NCBI GenBank assembly: GCA_964619955.1
Contig: CAZUJF010000020.1
Span: 32,656-96,655, forward strand
Reading direction: 5' to 3'
Length of the DNA: 64,000 nt
DNA from: JACQFK01 sp964619955
GTDB lineage: Bacteria > Planctomycetota > MHYJ01 > JACPRB01
Numbering within the stretch: position 1 is the stretch's first letter; every line of letters begins with the position of its first letter. Position numbers and translations under genes: made by a program. The notes below the pieces were generated by a model. That model did no database searches. It saw nothing but the letters and a program-made list of their open reading frames with translations, and was not told the origin of the DNA. This document shows, piece after piece, positions 1 to 8,711 of the stretch.

Positions 1-1610
1 CCGCGCTCGCCTCCCCCGACGCCTGGTGGCGGAACACGGCCCAGCGGCTGATCCTCGGGGATCCCGCCAGGGCCGACCGGGCCGCGATCGACGCGGCGGC
101 GGACGCGCCTTCGCCCGGGGCGCGGGTCCAGGCGCTCTGGACCCTCGAGGCCCTGGGGGCGCTCGGCGACGCCCGGCTCCGCAAGGCCCTCGCGGACGCC
201 CATCCGGGCGTCCGTGAGAATGCGCTCATGCTCGCCGAGAGCCGCCCCGCGCTCGCCGACGCGGTCCTCGCGCGCGTCGACGACCCCGCCGCCCGCGTGC
301 GGTTCCAGCTCGCCCTTTCGATCGGCGAAGTCCCCTCGGCCCGGCGCCCGGCGGCCCTCGCCGCGCTGGCGCGCCGCGACGGGGGGAACGTCCATTTCCG
401 CGCGGCCATCCTCTCGTCGGTCGTCGAGGAACCCGTCGCCTTCCTCCGCGAAGCCCTGGACGCGCCCCCGGCCTTCCTCGGGGACCTGGCCCGGATGATC
501 GGGGCGCGGCTCGATCCCGCGGAGATCTCGCGGGCGGCGGCCCTCGGCGAAAAGCCCGAGGTGCTCGCCGGCCTGGCGGCCGGCATCCGGCAGCGCCGCC
601 GGATCCCGCTCGACCTGCCCGGCGGCCGCGAGACGCTCGACCGCCTGCTCGCCCATCCCGACCCCGTCGTGAAAAAGGCGGCGGGCGACCTCGCGGGCGC
701 GGTCCGGACCCTCACGGCCGCGGAGCTCGAGGCCGTCCTCGCCCGGGCCCGGGCCGCGGCGGCGGCCGAGGACGGAGACGAGAGCGCCCGGGCGGTCGCC
801 GTGAGGACGCTCGCCTCCGCGCCCTTCGCGGAGGTTTCGGAACTCCTCTCCGGCCTGCTCCATCCGCGCCGCTCGGAAACCCTCCAGGGGGCCGCCCTCG
901 AGACGCTCGACGCGATGTCCGACCCGGGCGTCGTCCGCATCGTCGCCGCACGCTGGCGGACGCTCACCCCCGCGCTCCGGGAGAAGGCGCTCCGCCTGGT
1001 CACCGGGCGGACGGAGCGCTTGCAGCCCTTGCTGGAGGCCGTGGGCGCGGGCGAGATACCGGCCTCGTCGCTCGACGCCTCGCGCCGCGCGCAGCTGCTG
1101 GCCTGGCCCGATCCGGCCGTCGCGGCCGCCGCACGCAAGGTCCTCGTCGAAGCGCAGCCCGATCCCGCGGTCTTCGACCGGCACAAGCCCGCCCTCGGCC
1201 TGGCCGGGGATCCCAAGCGGGGCGAAGTCCAGTTCCGGAAACTCTGCCTCTCCTGTCATCGCGCCGGAGGGGAGGGCACGGAGGTGGGGCCCGCGCTCAC
1301 GAGCGTGCGCGAGCATCCGAAGGACCAGATCCTCAGGAACATCCTGTTTCCGAGCCTGTCGGTGCTGCCGGGCTACGCGCAATACCTGGTCGAGACCGCC
1401 GACGGGCAGATCGTCAACGGGATCCTGCTCTCCGCCGGCGCGGCCAGCGTGACCCTCCGAAGGCAGAACGCGCCCGACCTCACGATCCTCCGGAAGGACA
1501 TCCGCAATCTCGTTTCCAGCCCCCTTTCCGTGATGCCCGAAGGGCTGCTGAAGGAGCTCGCGCCGCAGGAAGTGGCCGACCTTCTCGAGTTCGTGAAGCA
1601 GGTGAAGTAG
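1..1610 (+). CDS. PVC-type HEAT-repeat / heme-binding cytochrome c protein, 5' truncated
   Basis: The reading frame is open from base 3, so the gene starts before the window. The visible N-terminal part begins with SPDAWWRNTAQRL, the junction typical of large PVC dehydrogenase-like cytochromes after their beta-propeller. About 330 residues of HEAT-like helical repeats follow, then a C-terminal heme domain with a single CLSCH site at 1245-1259 and the conserved tail SPLSVMPEGLL. Proteins of this build are secreted or membrane-attached and are thought to couple oxidation of an unknown substrate to electron transfer. Family membership is clear from the heme domain; the substrate cannot be told. 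The next gene runs towards it and ends 6 bases away. Confidence 0.85.
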   Translation, partial: ALASPDAWWRNTAQRLILGDPARADRAAIDAAADAPSPGARVQALWTLEALGALGDARLRKALADAHPGVRENALMLAESRPALADAVLARVDDPAARVRFQLALSIGEVPSARRPAALAALARRDGGNVHFRAAILSSVVEEPVAFLREALDAPPAFLGDLARMIGARLDPAEISRAAALGEKPEVLAGLAAGIRQRRRIPLDLPGGRETLDRLLAHPDPVVKKAAGDLAGAVRTLTAAELEAVLARARAAAAAEDGDESARAVAVRTLASAPFAEVSELLSGLLHPRRSETLQGAALETLDAMSDPGVVRIVAARWRTLTPALREKALRLVTGRTERLQPLLEAVGAGEIPASSLDASRRAQLLAWPDPAVAAAARKVLVEAQPDPAVFDRHKPALGLAGDPKRGEVQFRKLCLSCHRAGGEGTEVGPALTSVREHPKDQILRNILFPSLSVLPGYAQYLVETADGQIVNGILLSAGAASVTLRRQNAPDLTILRKDIRNLVSSPLSVMPEGLLKELAPQEVADLLEFVKQVK

Positions 1611-1616
1611 CCGCCC

Positions 1617-2381
1617 TCAAAACCGGAAGCGCGTGAACTCCATCAGGACGGCGCCGAGGTTGTAGAGGCCGTGGATCGCGGCGGCGGCGAAGAGGTGGGG
1701 GAGCCCCAGCGCCAGGCGCGGACGGGCCTTCCGGGCGAAGACGTCCCTCCAGATGCGGAGGATCCCGAGCCCCGCGATCAGGGAGCAGCCGCCGTGCAGC
1801 GCCGTGCAGACCGTCCAGCGCCAGGCGGCCAGGCCCGCGGAGGCGTTCGGGATGTAGACGTTCAGGTAGAGCAGATTCTCGATCGCGGCGAACGCGATGC
1901 CGCTCGCCAGCAGGCAGATCGCGATCTGGAAGGGGGAGCGGAAGAGGTAGGGGCGCTTCTCGACGAGGAACGCGGCGGCGGCCGCCTTCATCGCCTCCTC
2001 CATCACCGGCCCGAAGAGCACCACGCCCAGGACGCTGCCGGGGGAGTCGCCCACGTTCCAGAACACGCCCAGGATCGCGAGCGGGCCCGAAGCCGCGGCC
2101 AGGAGGAAGGTCAGCATCCAGGTGCGGGAGAGCGGCGTCCGGTTCCGGCCCTCGTCCAGCCAGCGTTCATAGGTGAGATCGTGCGCCGGCCGGGCGGGCG
2201 CGAGTTCCGGGGAGAGGGAGGGCTCGTCCCAGACGGACTGGTCCAGGCGGTCCTCGTCCGTGGGCGCCCCCTGGTAGGCCAGGGTCTCCTCCGCCTTCGC
2301 CTCGCTCGGATCCGCCTTGAAGCCGCCCCCTCGGAGGTGGGGTTCGTGCTCGATGGACGGATCCGGGGAGGGTTCCGTCAT
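1617..2381 (-). CDS. PrsW-like intramembrane metalloprotease (M82)
   Basis: 254 residues. An acidic, proline-rich cytosolic N-terminus (about 1-85) is followed by several membrane segments. It carries the family's metal-site motifs in order: EEAMK at 128-132, AAIEN at 165-169, H196 in TALHGG and H237 in AAIHGLYN. PrsW proteases cleave membrane proteins; the Bacillus enzyme makes the first cut in the anti-sigma factor RsiW. The start overlaps the stop of the upstream YbjQ-like gene by 4 bases (ATGA), so the two are translationally coupled. A membrane-anchored anti-sigma factor is encoded at 30936, but a link between them is only inference. Confidence 0.82.
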   Translation of the reverse strand: MTEPSPDPSIEHEPHLRGGGFKADPSEAKAEETLAYQGAPTDEDRLDQSVWDEPSLSPELAPARPAHDLTYERWLDEGRNRTPLSRTWMLTFLLAAASGPLAILGVFWNVGDSPGSVLGVVLFGPVMEEAMKAAAAAFLVEKRPYLFRSPFQIAICLLASGIAFAAIENLLYLNVYIPNASAGLAAWRWTVCTALHGGCSLIAGLGILRIWRDVFARKARPRLALGLPHLFAAAAIHGLYNLGAVLMEFTRFRF

Positions 2382-2869
2382 GCCGGCGGAGGCTCCGGGA
2401 TCTGGTAGGCGGTGGCGCTCGCGATCACTTCAAGCGTGACGGCGCCCTTCTTCTTCTTGTGAGGGGACGCCCCGACGTCCGTGACGTCGAAGCGCACGTT
2501 GCACACGGCGGTGTAGCCCTCCCGCCGGGCCTCCTCGAGCACCCGCAGCAGGGCTTCCCGCCGGGTCCGCTCCGCGAGCGTCCGATACGTGGACAATTCG
2601 CCGCCGAAGAGCTTCCGGATCCCCGCGATGAAGGAACGGAAGTGGTTGATGGAGAAGCAGACGCCCTGGACCAGGAGCTTGGGCGTCTTGGGTCCCGCCC
2701 CGCCCGGATAATTGGAGAGGTTGCTGACCCGGAATCCGGCGAGCGCCGCCTCCCGCCGAAGCATGTCGGCATGGTGGCGGCGCTCCAGAACGCGGCCGAC
2801 CCCCCAGGCGAAGCCCAGCGGGAGGACGAAGAGCACGAGCCCGACGATCAGTTCGATCAGGTCTTCCAC
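2378..2869 (-). CDS. Membrane-anchored YbjQ/UPF0145 family protein
   Basis: 163 residues. One N-terminal membrane helix (about 5-25) is followed by a basic stretch and a diverged YbjQ domain with the family's pattern of a glycine-rich loop, ISxFRS-like helix, ELxxYRTL and an REALxRxLEEA helix. YbjQ proteins are small pentameric proteins of unknown role, sometimes called heavy-metal-binding. It lies 9 bases downstream of a canonical YbjQ gene and overlaps the PrsW-like gene, making a three-gene unit. The fused membrane anchor is unlike the usual soluble form. Confidence 0.72.
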   Translation of the reverse strand: MEDLIELIVGLVLFVLPLGFAWGVGRVLERRHHADMLRREAALAGFRVSNLSNYPGGAGPKTPKLLVQGVCFSINHFRSFIAGIRKLFGGELSTYRTLAERTRREALLRVLEEARREGYTAVCNVRFDVTDVGASPHKKKKGAVTLEVIASATAYQIPEPPPA

Positions 2870-2878
2870 GGGGGGCTC

Positions 2879-3211
2879 CTAAACCGGCGCCGCCGCGGGT
2901 TCCGCGACGACGGCGGTCCCGTACGCGTAGAGTTCCGCCGCGCCCTGGGTCACCGCGCTCGTGCTGAAGCGCACATTGAGCACGGCGTTGGCGCCCAGCT
3001 GCGTGGCCTGGGCGAGCATGCGCTCCATGGCCTCCCGGCGCGACTCGGTGAGCAGTTCCGTGTAGCCCTTGAGTTCGCCGCCGACGATGTTCTTGAGGCC
3101 GGCCGCGATGTCGCGTCCGATGTGTTTGGCCCGGACCGTGTTGCCCATCACCATGCCGAGGATCTTGACGATGCGGTGACCGGGCAGGGTTTCCGTGTTG
3201 ACCACGAGCAT
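2879..3211 (-). CDS. YbjQ/UPF0145 family protein
   Basis: 110 residues from the ATG at 3211, about the usual family length. It opens with MLVVNTETLPGHRI and contains VVGGELKGYTELL and ANAVLNVRF, signature segments of the family. I chose this start over a longer frame (to 3262) because family members begin just before the TETxPG segment and because GAGGGG stands 6 bases upstream of the ATG. The function is unknown. It is first in the unit with the membrane-anchored paralogue and the PrsW-like protease. Confidence 0.85.
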   Translation of the reverse strand: MLVVNTETLPGHRIVKILGMVMGNTVRAKHIGRDIAAGLKNIVGGELKGYTELLTESRREAMERMLAQATQLGANAVLNVRFSTSAVTQGAAELYAYGTAVVAEPAAAPV

Positions 3212-3281
3212 GCTGTTCCCCTCGAAACGAACCGGCGGCATCATCCCCCGAAGGGCACGCATAAGTCAAGGGGACGGTTGT

Positions 3282-3311
3282 TTGCAAGGGGGCCGTTCCG
3301 GCGGCTATAGT
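3282..3311 (+). promoter_or_regulatory. Sigma-70-type promoter of the M20D gene
   Basis: TTGCAA (3282-3287), an 18-base spacer and TATAGT (3306-3311). The ATG at 3319 lies 7 bases after the -10 box, so the transcript would start at or within a base or two of the start codon (leaderless). Confidence 0.55.
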
Positions 3312-3318
3312 GGCCGCG

Positions 3319-4491
3319 ATGGCCCCTTCTTCCGTCACGACTCGCGACCGGGCTGAATTGTCCCTGCTCCGGCGCGCGATCCACCGGCAGCCCGAGGCGG
3401 GCTTCAAGGAACGCCGGACCGCCGCCCTGATCCGCTCCCGCCTCAAGGCCTGGGGGGTGGAACACCGCCCTTGTGCGGGCACCGGCACCGTGGCGCTGGT
3501 GCGCGGCGCGAAGCCCGGGCCCGTGATCCTCTTCCGGGCGGACATGGACGCGCTTCCCCTCCAGGAACTCAACCGGGTCCCCTACGCGTCGCGAATACCC
3601 GGCATGATGCATGCCTGAGGGCATGACGCTCATGTGGCGATGAGTCTCATCGCCGCGCGGATCCTGCAGGGCCGGCGGAAGGACCTGGCCGGCACCGTCA
3701 AGTTCATGTTCCAGCCGGCGGAGGAGGGCCCCGGCGGCGCCGCCCCCATGATGGCCGACGGGCTGCTGAAGGGGCCGGTCGTGGACGCCGCGTTCGCGAT
3801 CCACGTCTGGAACGACCTGAACACCGGGGACGCGGGCATCCGGAACGGCCCGGTCTTCGCCGCCGCCGACGAATTCACGATCCGCGTGACGGGCCGGGGC
3901 GGCCACGGGGCGGCTCCGCACCAGACGGCGGACCCGATCGTCGCCGCGGCCCAGATCGTGACGGCCGCGCAGACGCTCGTCAGCCGCCGGCTGCCGCCCT
4001 GGAAAAGCGCCGTGCTCACGTTCGGCCAGATCCACGGCGGCACGCGGCACAACATCATCCCGGGGGAAGTCGTCCTCAACGGCACGATCCGCACCTTCGA
4101 GGAGCCGGTCCGCCGCAGGATCCACCGGGAACTCGCCTCGCTCGCCTCGGGCGTCGCCCGCGGGCTGGGCGTCGCGGCGGACTGCCGCGTGCACCGGGGC
4201 TACCCGCCCACGGTGAACGATCCCGGGATGAGCGACCGCGTCCGGACCGTCGCCCGCGAGGCGGGCTTGCGGGTCGTGGCCCAGGACCCCTCGATGGGGG
4301 CCGAGGACATGTCGCTCGTCCTGCAGGAGGTCCCGGGCTGCTACCTCTTCCTGGGCACGCACGATCCGGCGAAGGGCGCGCGGCGGAACAACCATGCCGC
4401 GCGCTTCGACATCGACGAGCGGGCGCTGTCCCTGGGCGCCGACCTCTGGGTCCGCCTGGCCGCGCACTTTCTGGGGGCTTCGAGATGCTGA
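3319..4491 (+). CDS. M20D amidohydrolase with in-frame UGA at the metal-ligand cysteine (candidate selenoprotein)
   Basis: 390 residues if UGA 3616-3618 is read through. M20D enzymes (hippurate hydrolase, IAA-amino-acid hydrolase, N-acyl amino acid deacylases) are two-metal hydrolases with the signature MHACGHD. Here the frame reads GMMHA-UGA-GHDAHVA, so residue 100 takes the exact place of the metal-binding Cys. The rest of the site is intact: H102, E135/E136 in PAEEGPGG, and H196 in GRGGHGAAPH in the dimerisation domain. Frame and homology run unbroken on both sides, so no indel is involved. The ATG at 3319 is preferred over the GTG at 3310 because of the -10 box. Either UGA encodes selenocysteine (see hairpin) or the gene is broken by one Cys-codon change. 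No selA, selB, selC or selD lies in the window. Confidence 0.75.
3616..3654 (+). promoter_or_regulatory. UGA codon and SECIS-like hairpin
   Basis: After the UGA (3616-3618), bases 3636-3643 (GGCGATGA) pair perfectly with 3647-3654 (TCATCGCC), leaving a GUC loop at 3644-3646. The loop begins with G and lies 25 bases after the UGA. Bacterial SECIS elements are hairpins directly downstream of UGA, inside the coding region, with a G/U-bearing apical loop at about this distance. The loop spans the Ser codon AGT, a choice that GC-rich genes here usually avoid. No bulged U like that of E. coli fdhF is evident. Confidence 0.5.
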
Positions 4492-5294
4492 GCGGCCCGA
4501 ATTACTTCGTGTACCTTCCCGGCGGCATCAAGCGCGACGATGCCAAGATCAAGGGCGTGGCGGCGGCGACGGGCCTGAGCGCCTACGAGGCGAAGGTCAT
4601 GCTGGGCGCCCCGGGCCCGCGCAAAATCGGGGCCTTCGTCAAGGAGGAGGAGGCCCAGGGCCAGGCCGTGCTGCTGCGGCAGGCCGGCCTCACGGCGTTC
4701 GTGGTCGAGAAGGAGCGCTTTTCGAGGGCGCCGAAGATCTTCAAGGCCCGGAAGGCGGTGGAGGACGGCGACGGCCTGGTCTTCACGGTCGAAACGCCCC
4801 CGGCCCCCGGCGAGATCGAGGCCCGCGTGTTCGACCTGCCTCAGCCCAAGGGCTTCGTCCAGGCCGTGATCCTCGGGTACTACACGCAGACGACGACGCA
4901 TGCGGAAGGGGGGAAGTCGAAGGTCTCGACCGTGGGGAAGTCCCAGGCTCGGGAGCCCTTCGTCCATCTCTACACGGAGGATCCCCACACGGTGCTGGAC
5001 ATCTCGGGGACGAAGGTGCAGCTGCCCTGGACCGCGAAGCTGGCGGGGATCTTCGGCGAAGCCCGCTGGATGAAGCTCGCGGAGCTGCTCGCGGAATTCT
5101 ACAAGGCGAAGCTCGACACGACGCTGTTCCGCTTTCCCGACGAGGTGGGGGCGATCACGGCGGCGTTGAACGTGGACGTTTCCAGGGGCCAGTCCAGTCG
5201 CGGGGCGACGGGCGGCAGTTCCTCCGTCGACGACTCCCTGATGGCGCTGGCGGCCTCCCGGATAATCGTTTATTCCTTGGTCTTCGGCCTCTGA
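4485..5294 (+). CDS. Hypothetical protein
   Basis: 269 residues; I do not recognise the family. The start overlaps the end of the amidohydrolase gene by 7 bases, so it is probably co-translated. The first 80 residues (YFVYLPGGIKRDD, alternating helices and strands) look like a small alpha/beta module. The rest is mixed, with a Ser/Gly-rich stretch near 235-250 and a hydrophobic C-terminal end (about 250-269) that could be a tail anchor. No catalytic motif stands out. Confidence 0.7.
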   Translation: MLSGPNYFVYLPGGIKRDDAKIKGVAAATGLSAYEAKVMLGAPGPRKIGAFVKEEEAQGQAVLLRQAGLTAFVVEKERFSRAPKIFKARKAVEDGDGLVFTVETPPAPGEIEARVFDLPQPKGFVQAVILGYYTQTTTHAEGGKSKVSTVGKSQAREPFVHLYTEDPHTVLDISGTKVQLPWTAKLAGIFGEARWMKLAELLAEFYKAKLDTTLFRFPDEVGAITAALNVDVSRGQSSRGATGGSSSVDDSLMALAASRIIVYSLVFGL

Positions 5295-5304
5295 TTCCTA
5301 TGAT
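5277..5304 (+). promoter_or_regulatory. Probable promoter of sdhCAB
   Basis: TTGGTC (5277-5282), a 16-base spacer and TATGAT (5299-5304), about 40 bases before the sdhC start. This would give a leader of some 30 bases with only a weak GAGA ribosome site. Confidence 0.4.
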
Positions 5305-5344
5305 AGCGTCCGTGCGGATTCCGAATAATCGATAGAGAGACAGC

Positions 5345-6010
5345 ATGTCCGATACCTACCTGTGCCGCTTCCTGCGCTCGACGATCGGGCTGAAGGTGGT
5401 GATGGCGCTGACCGGCATCGTGCTCAGCGGCTTCGTGGCCGCGCACCTGGCCGGCAACCTCCTGCTCTTCGCGGGAGCCGAGAAATTCGACGCCTACGCC
5501 CACATGCTCAAGGCGAACCCCGCGGTGCTCTGGGGCGCCCGGCTGACGCTGCTGGCCTCGGTCGTCGCGCATGCCGTGGCGGCGGTGATCCTGACGCGCC
5601 GGAGCCGCGCCGACGCGCGTCCGGTGCCCTACGCGGTGAAGGGGAACCACGGTTCGACCTATGCGGCGCGGACCATGATGCTGGGCGGCCCCATCCTCGC
5701 CCTCTTCGTGATCTACCACCTGCTGCATTTCACGGTCGGCACGGCGCACCCGCAGTTCGACGCCGAGAAGGCCTATCAGAACGTGATCATCGGATTCAGG
5801 AAGGTCCCGGTGGTGCTGGTGTATCTGATCGCGATGGCCTCCCTCTGCCTGCATCTGGGCCACGGGGTCTGGAGCATGCTGCAGACGCTGGGGGTGAACC
5901 GTCCGAACTGGGAGCCGGTCCTGCGGCGCGCCTCGATCGGTTTCGGGGTCGTCATCGCGGCGGGCTTCTCCTCCATCCCGCTGGCCGTCCTCTTCCGCCT
6001 CATCAAGTGA
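5345..6010 (+). CDS. sdhC: Succinate dehydrogenase cytochrome b558 subunit
   Basis: 221 residues with five predicted membrane helices. This is the single-anchor, Bacillus/Bacteroidetes-type subunit that holds two b hemes and passes electrons between the Fe-S subunit and the quinone. Candidate heme-ligand histidines lie in AAHLAG, VAHAVA, YHLLHF and LHLGHG, in successive helices. It is followed within 8 bases by sdhA. The order C-A-B and lack of sdhD match this enzyme class, which can act as succinate dehydrogenase or fumarate reductase. Confidence 0.9.
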   Translation: MSDTYLCRFLRSTIGLKVVMALTGIVLSGFVAAHLAGNLLLFAGAEKFDAYAHMLKANPAVLWGARLTLLASVVAHAVAAVILTRRSRADARPVPYAVKGNHGSTYAARTMMLGGPILALFVIYHLLHFTVGTAHPQFDAEKAYQNVIIGFRKVPVVLVYLIAMASLCLHLGHGVWSMLQTLGVNRPNWEPVLRRASIGFGVVIAAGFSSIPLAVLFRLIK

Positions 6011-6017
6011 GACCGTC

Positions 6018-7931
6018 ATGGAACTGAAAGCGAACAGCCCGACCGGACCCATCGAGACCGCCTGGGAGCGCCACCGCTTCTCCATGAAGCTGGTCAACCC
6101 GGCGAACCGCCGGAAGAACACCGTCATCGTCGTCGGCACCGGCCTGGCGGGCGGCGCCTGCGCGGCCACGCTCGGCGAACTCGGCTACAACGTGAAGTCG
6201 TTCTGCTACCAGGATTCGCCCCGGCGCGCGCATTCGATCGCGGCGCAGGGCGGCATCAACGCGGCGAAGAACTACTCGAACGACGGCGACTCGGTCTACC
6301 GGCTCTTCTACGACACGGTCAAGGGCGGCGATTTCCGCGCCCGCGAACGGAACGTCTACCGCCTCGCCCAGGTGAGCGTCAACATCATCGACCAGTGCGT
6401 CGCGCAGGGCGTGCCCTTCGCGCGCGAATACTCGGGCTACCTCACGAACCGCTCCTTCGGCGGCACGCAGGTGGCGCGCACGTTCTACGCGCGCGGCCAG
6501 ACGGGCCAGCAGCTCCTGATCGGCGCGTACTCGTCGCTCTCGCGGCAGATCGCCGCGGGACGCGTGGAGATGCATCCGCGGACGGAAATGCTCGACCTCG
6601 TCGTCATCGACGGCAAGGCCCGCGGGATCGTGACGCGCAACCTGGTCAGCGGGAAGGTCGAATGCCACGTGGGCGACGCGGTCGTGCTCGCGACCGGCGG
6701 CTACGGCAACGTCTTCTACCTGTCCACGAACGCCAAGGGCTGCAACACCTCGGCGATCTGGCGCGCGCACCGCCGGGGCGCGGCGATGGCCAACCCCTGC
6801 TACACGCAGATCCACCCGACCTGCATCCCCGTCTCGGGGGATTACCAGTCCAAGCTGACGCTCATGTCCGAGTCGCTGCGCAACGACGGCCGCATCAGGG
6901 TGCCCAAGGCGAAGGGCGACAAGCGGCCGGCGGAGCAGATCGGCGAGGAAGACCGCGATTACTACCTGGAGCGCCGCTATCCGGGCTTCGGGAACCTGGT
7001 GCCCCGCGACGTGGCGTCGCGCGCCGCGAAGGCGGCCTGCGACGAGGGCCGCGGCGTCGGCGAGACGGGCCTGGGCGTCTATCTCGATTTCGCGGACGCC
7101 ATCAAGCGCCTCGGCCGCCAGGCCGTGGTGGAGAAGTACGGCAACCTCCTGGACATGTACCAGCGCATCACGGGCGAGAACCCCTATCAGGTCCCCATGC
7201 GCATCTACCCGGCCATCCACTACACGATGGGCGGCCTCTGGGTGGACTACAACCTGCAGAGCAGCATCCCCGGGCTCTTCGTGCTCGGCGAGGCCAACTT
7301 CTCCGATCACGGGGCCAACCGGCTGGGCGCCTCGGCGCTCATGCAGGGCCTGGCGGACGGGTACTTCATCGCGCCCTCCACGATCGCGAACTACCTGGCC
7401 TCGACGAAGATCGAGAAGGCCTCCACCGACCACGCCGAGTTCCGCAAGGTCGAGGAGGAGGTGGGCACCCGGGTGAAGCGGCTGCTTTCCGTCAAGGGGA
7501 AGCGCACGGTGGACAGCTTCCACCGCGAGCTCGGCAAGATCTGCTGGGACAAGTGCGGCATGGCCCGCAACGCGCCGGGCCTGAAGGAGGCGCTCCAGAA
7601 GATCCCGGCCCTGCGGGAGGAGTTCTGGACGAACGTCGCCGTGACCGGCGGCAACGAGGAATTCAACACGGCCCTCGAGAAGGCGGGCCGCGTGGCCGAC
7701 TTCCTCGAGTTCGGCGAGCTCATGTGCCTCGACGCGCTGGAGCGCGACGAGTCCTGCGGCGGCCACTTCCGGGAGGACCACCAGACGCCGGAGGGCGAGG
7801 CGCAGCGCGACGACGAGAAGTTCGCTCACGTGGCCGCCTGGGAGTGGACGGGCGAGGGGAAGAAGCCCGTCCGCCATGCGGAGCCCCTGACGTTCGATTA
7901 CGTGCACCCGACTCAGCGGAGCTACAAGTAA
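6018..7931 (+). CDS. sdhA: Succinate dehydrogenase / fumarate reductase flavoprotein subunit
   Basis: 637 residues, normal length. An N-terminal Rossmann motif (VVGTGLAGGACAA, about 38-50) binds FAD, and H72 in RRAHSIAAQGG is the residue that carries covalent FAD. Downstream are the capping-domain substrate residues (the QIHPTCIP segment) and the C-terminal signature HYTMGG followed by GEANFSDHGANRLGAS. It oxidises succinate to fumarate on the cytosolic face. Its stop overlaps the sdhB start by one base (TAATG), so the two are coupled. Confidence 0.96.
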   Translation: MELKANSPTGPIETAWERHRFSMKLVNPANRRKNTVIVVGTGLAGGACAATLGELGYNVKSFCYQDSPRRAHSIAAQGGINAAKNYSNDGDSVYRLFYDTVKGGDFRARERNVYRLAQVSVNIIDQCVAQGVPFAREYSGYLTNRSFGGTQVARTFYARGQTGQQLLIGAYSSLSRQIAAGRVEMHPRTEMLDLVVIDGKARGIVTRNLVSGKVECHVGDAVVLATGGYGNVFYLSTNAKGCNTSAIWRAHRRGAAMANPCYTQIHPTCIPVSGDYQSKLTLMSESLRNDGRIRVPKAKGDKRPAEQIGEEDRDYYLERRYPGFGNLVPRDVASRAAKAACDEGRGVGETGLGVYLDFADAIKRLGRQAVVEKYGNLLDMYQRITGENPYQVPMRIYPAIHYTMGGLWVDYNLQSSIPGLFVLGEANFSDHGANRLGASALMQGLADGYFIAPSTIANYLASTKIEKASTDHAEFRKVEEEVGTRVKRLLSVKGKRTVDSFHRELGKICWDKCGMARNAPGLKEALQKIPALREEFWTNVAVTGGNEEFNTALEKAGRVADFLEFGELMCLDALERDESCGGHFREDHQTPEGEAQRDDEKFAHVAAWEWTGEGKKPVRHAEPLTFDYVHPTQRSYK

Positions 7932-8707
7932 TGAACCTCACGCTCAGAATCTGGCGGCAGAAGAACGCGCAGGACGCGGGCCGCTTCGAAACGTACGCGC
8001 TCAAGGGCATCAGCGAGCATATGTCGTTCCTCGAGATGCTCGACGTGCTCAACGAGCAGCTGATCCAGGACGGCCGCGACCCCGTGGCCTTCGACCACGA
8101 CTGCCGCGAGGGCATCTGCGGCATGTGCGGACTGGTCATCAACGGCCGCCCCCACGGCCCCTGGAAGGCCACGACCACCTGCCAGCTGCACATGCGCGCG
8201 TTCAAGGACGGGGACTCGATCACGATCGAGCCGTTCCGCGCGAAGGCGTTCCCGGTCGTGCGCGACCTGGTGGTGGACCGCAGCGCGTTCGACCGCATCA
8301 TCCAGTCGGGCGGTTACGTGAGCGTCAATTCCGGCAGCGCGCCCGAGGCGAACACCTTCCCGGTGCCCAAGACGACGGCCGACGAGGCCATGAACGCCGC
8401 CGCCTGCATCGGCTGCGGCGCCTGCGTCGCGGCCTGCCCCAACGCCGCCGCGATGCTCTTCACCGGCGCGAAAATCTCGCACCTCGGCATCCTGCCCCAG
8501 GGGCAGCCGGAGCGCTGGGAGCGCGGGCTGAAGATGGTGGAGACGATGGACGCCCAGGCGTTCGGCCACTGCACCAACATGGCCGAATGCACGGAGGCCT
8601 GCCCGAAGGAGATCCCGATCGAGATGATCGCCCGCATGAACCGCGATTACGTGCGGGCCACCTTGAAGGGGCCGGCCGCCAAGGTGACGGGCGGCGGGGG
8701 ACCGTAG
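7931..8707 (+). CDS. sdhB: Succinate dehydrogenase iron-sulfur subunit
   Basis: 258 residues. The N-terminal ferredoxin domain has the 2Fe-2S ligands C58, C63, C66 and C84 (CREGICGMC). The C-terminal domain has the CIGCGACVAACP cluster motif and a later CTEACP segment, which together hold the 4Fe-4S and 3Fe-4S clusters. It carries electrons from the FAD of SdhA to the b hemes of SdhC. It is last in the operon and faces a convergent gene 79 bases away. Confidence 0.96.
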   Translation: MNLTLRIWRQKNAQDAGRFETYALKGISEHMSFLEMLDVLNEQLIQDGRDPVAFDHDCREGICGMCGLVINGRPHGPWKATTTCQLHMRAFKDGDSITIEPFRAKAFPVVRDLVVDRSAFDRIIQSGGYVSVNSGSAPEANTFPVPKTTADEAMNAAACIGCGACVAACPNAAAMLFTGAKISHLGILPQGQPERWERGLKMVETMDAQAFGHCTNMAECTEACPKEIPIEMIARMNRDYVRATLKGPAAKVTGGGGP

Positions 8708-8711
8708 GAAC

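Noticed and set aside
1671..2408. 245-codon plus-strand frame opposite the PrsW-like gene
   Set aside because: No recognisable domain; the minus strand has membrane helices and all protease motifs.
3310..4491. Two separate genes, or a frameshifted pseudogene, at the M20D locus
   Set aside because: Both parts are in the same frame and together make one full-length enzyme; the only break is UGA at the Cys codon. A point-mutation pseudogene is still possible and is stated in the finding.
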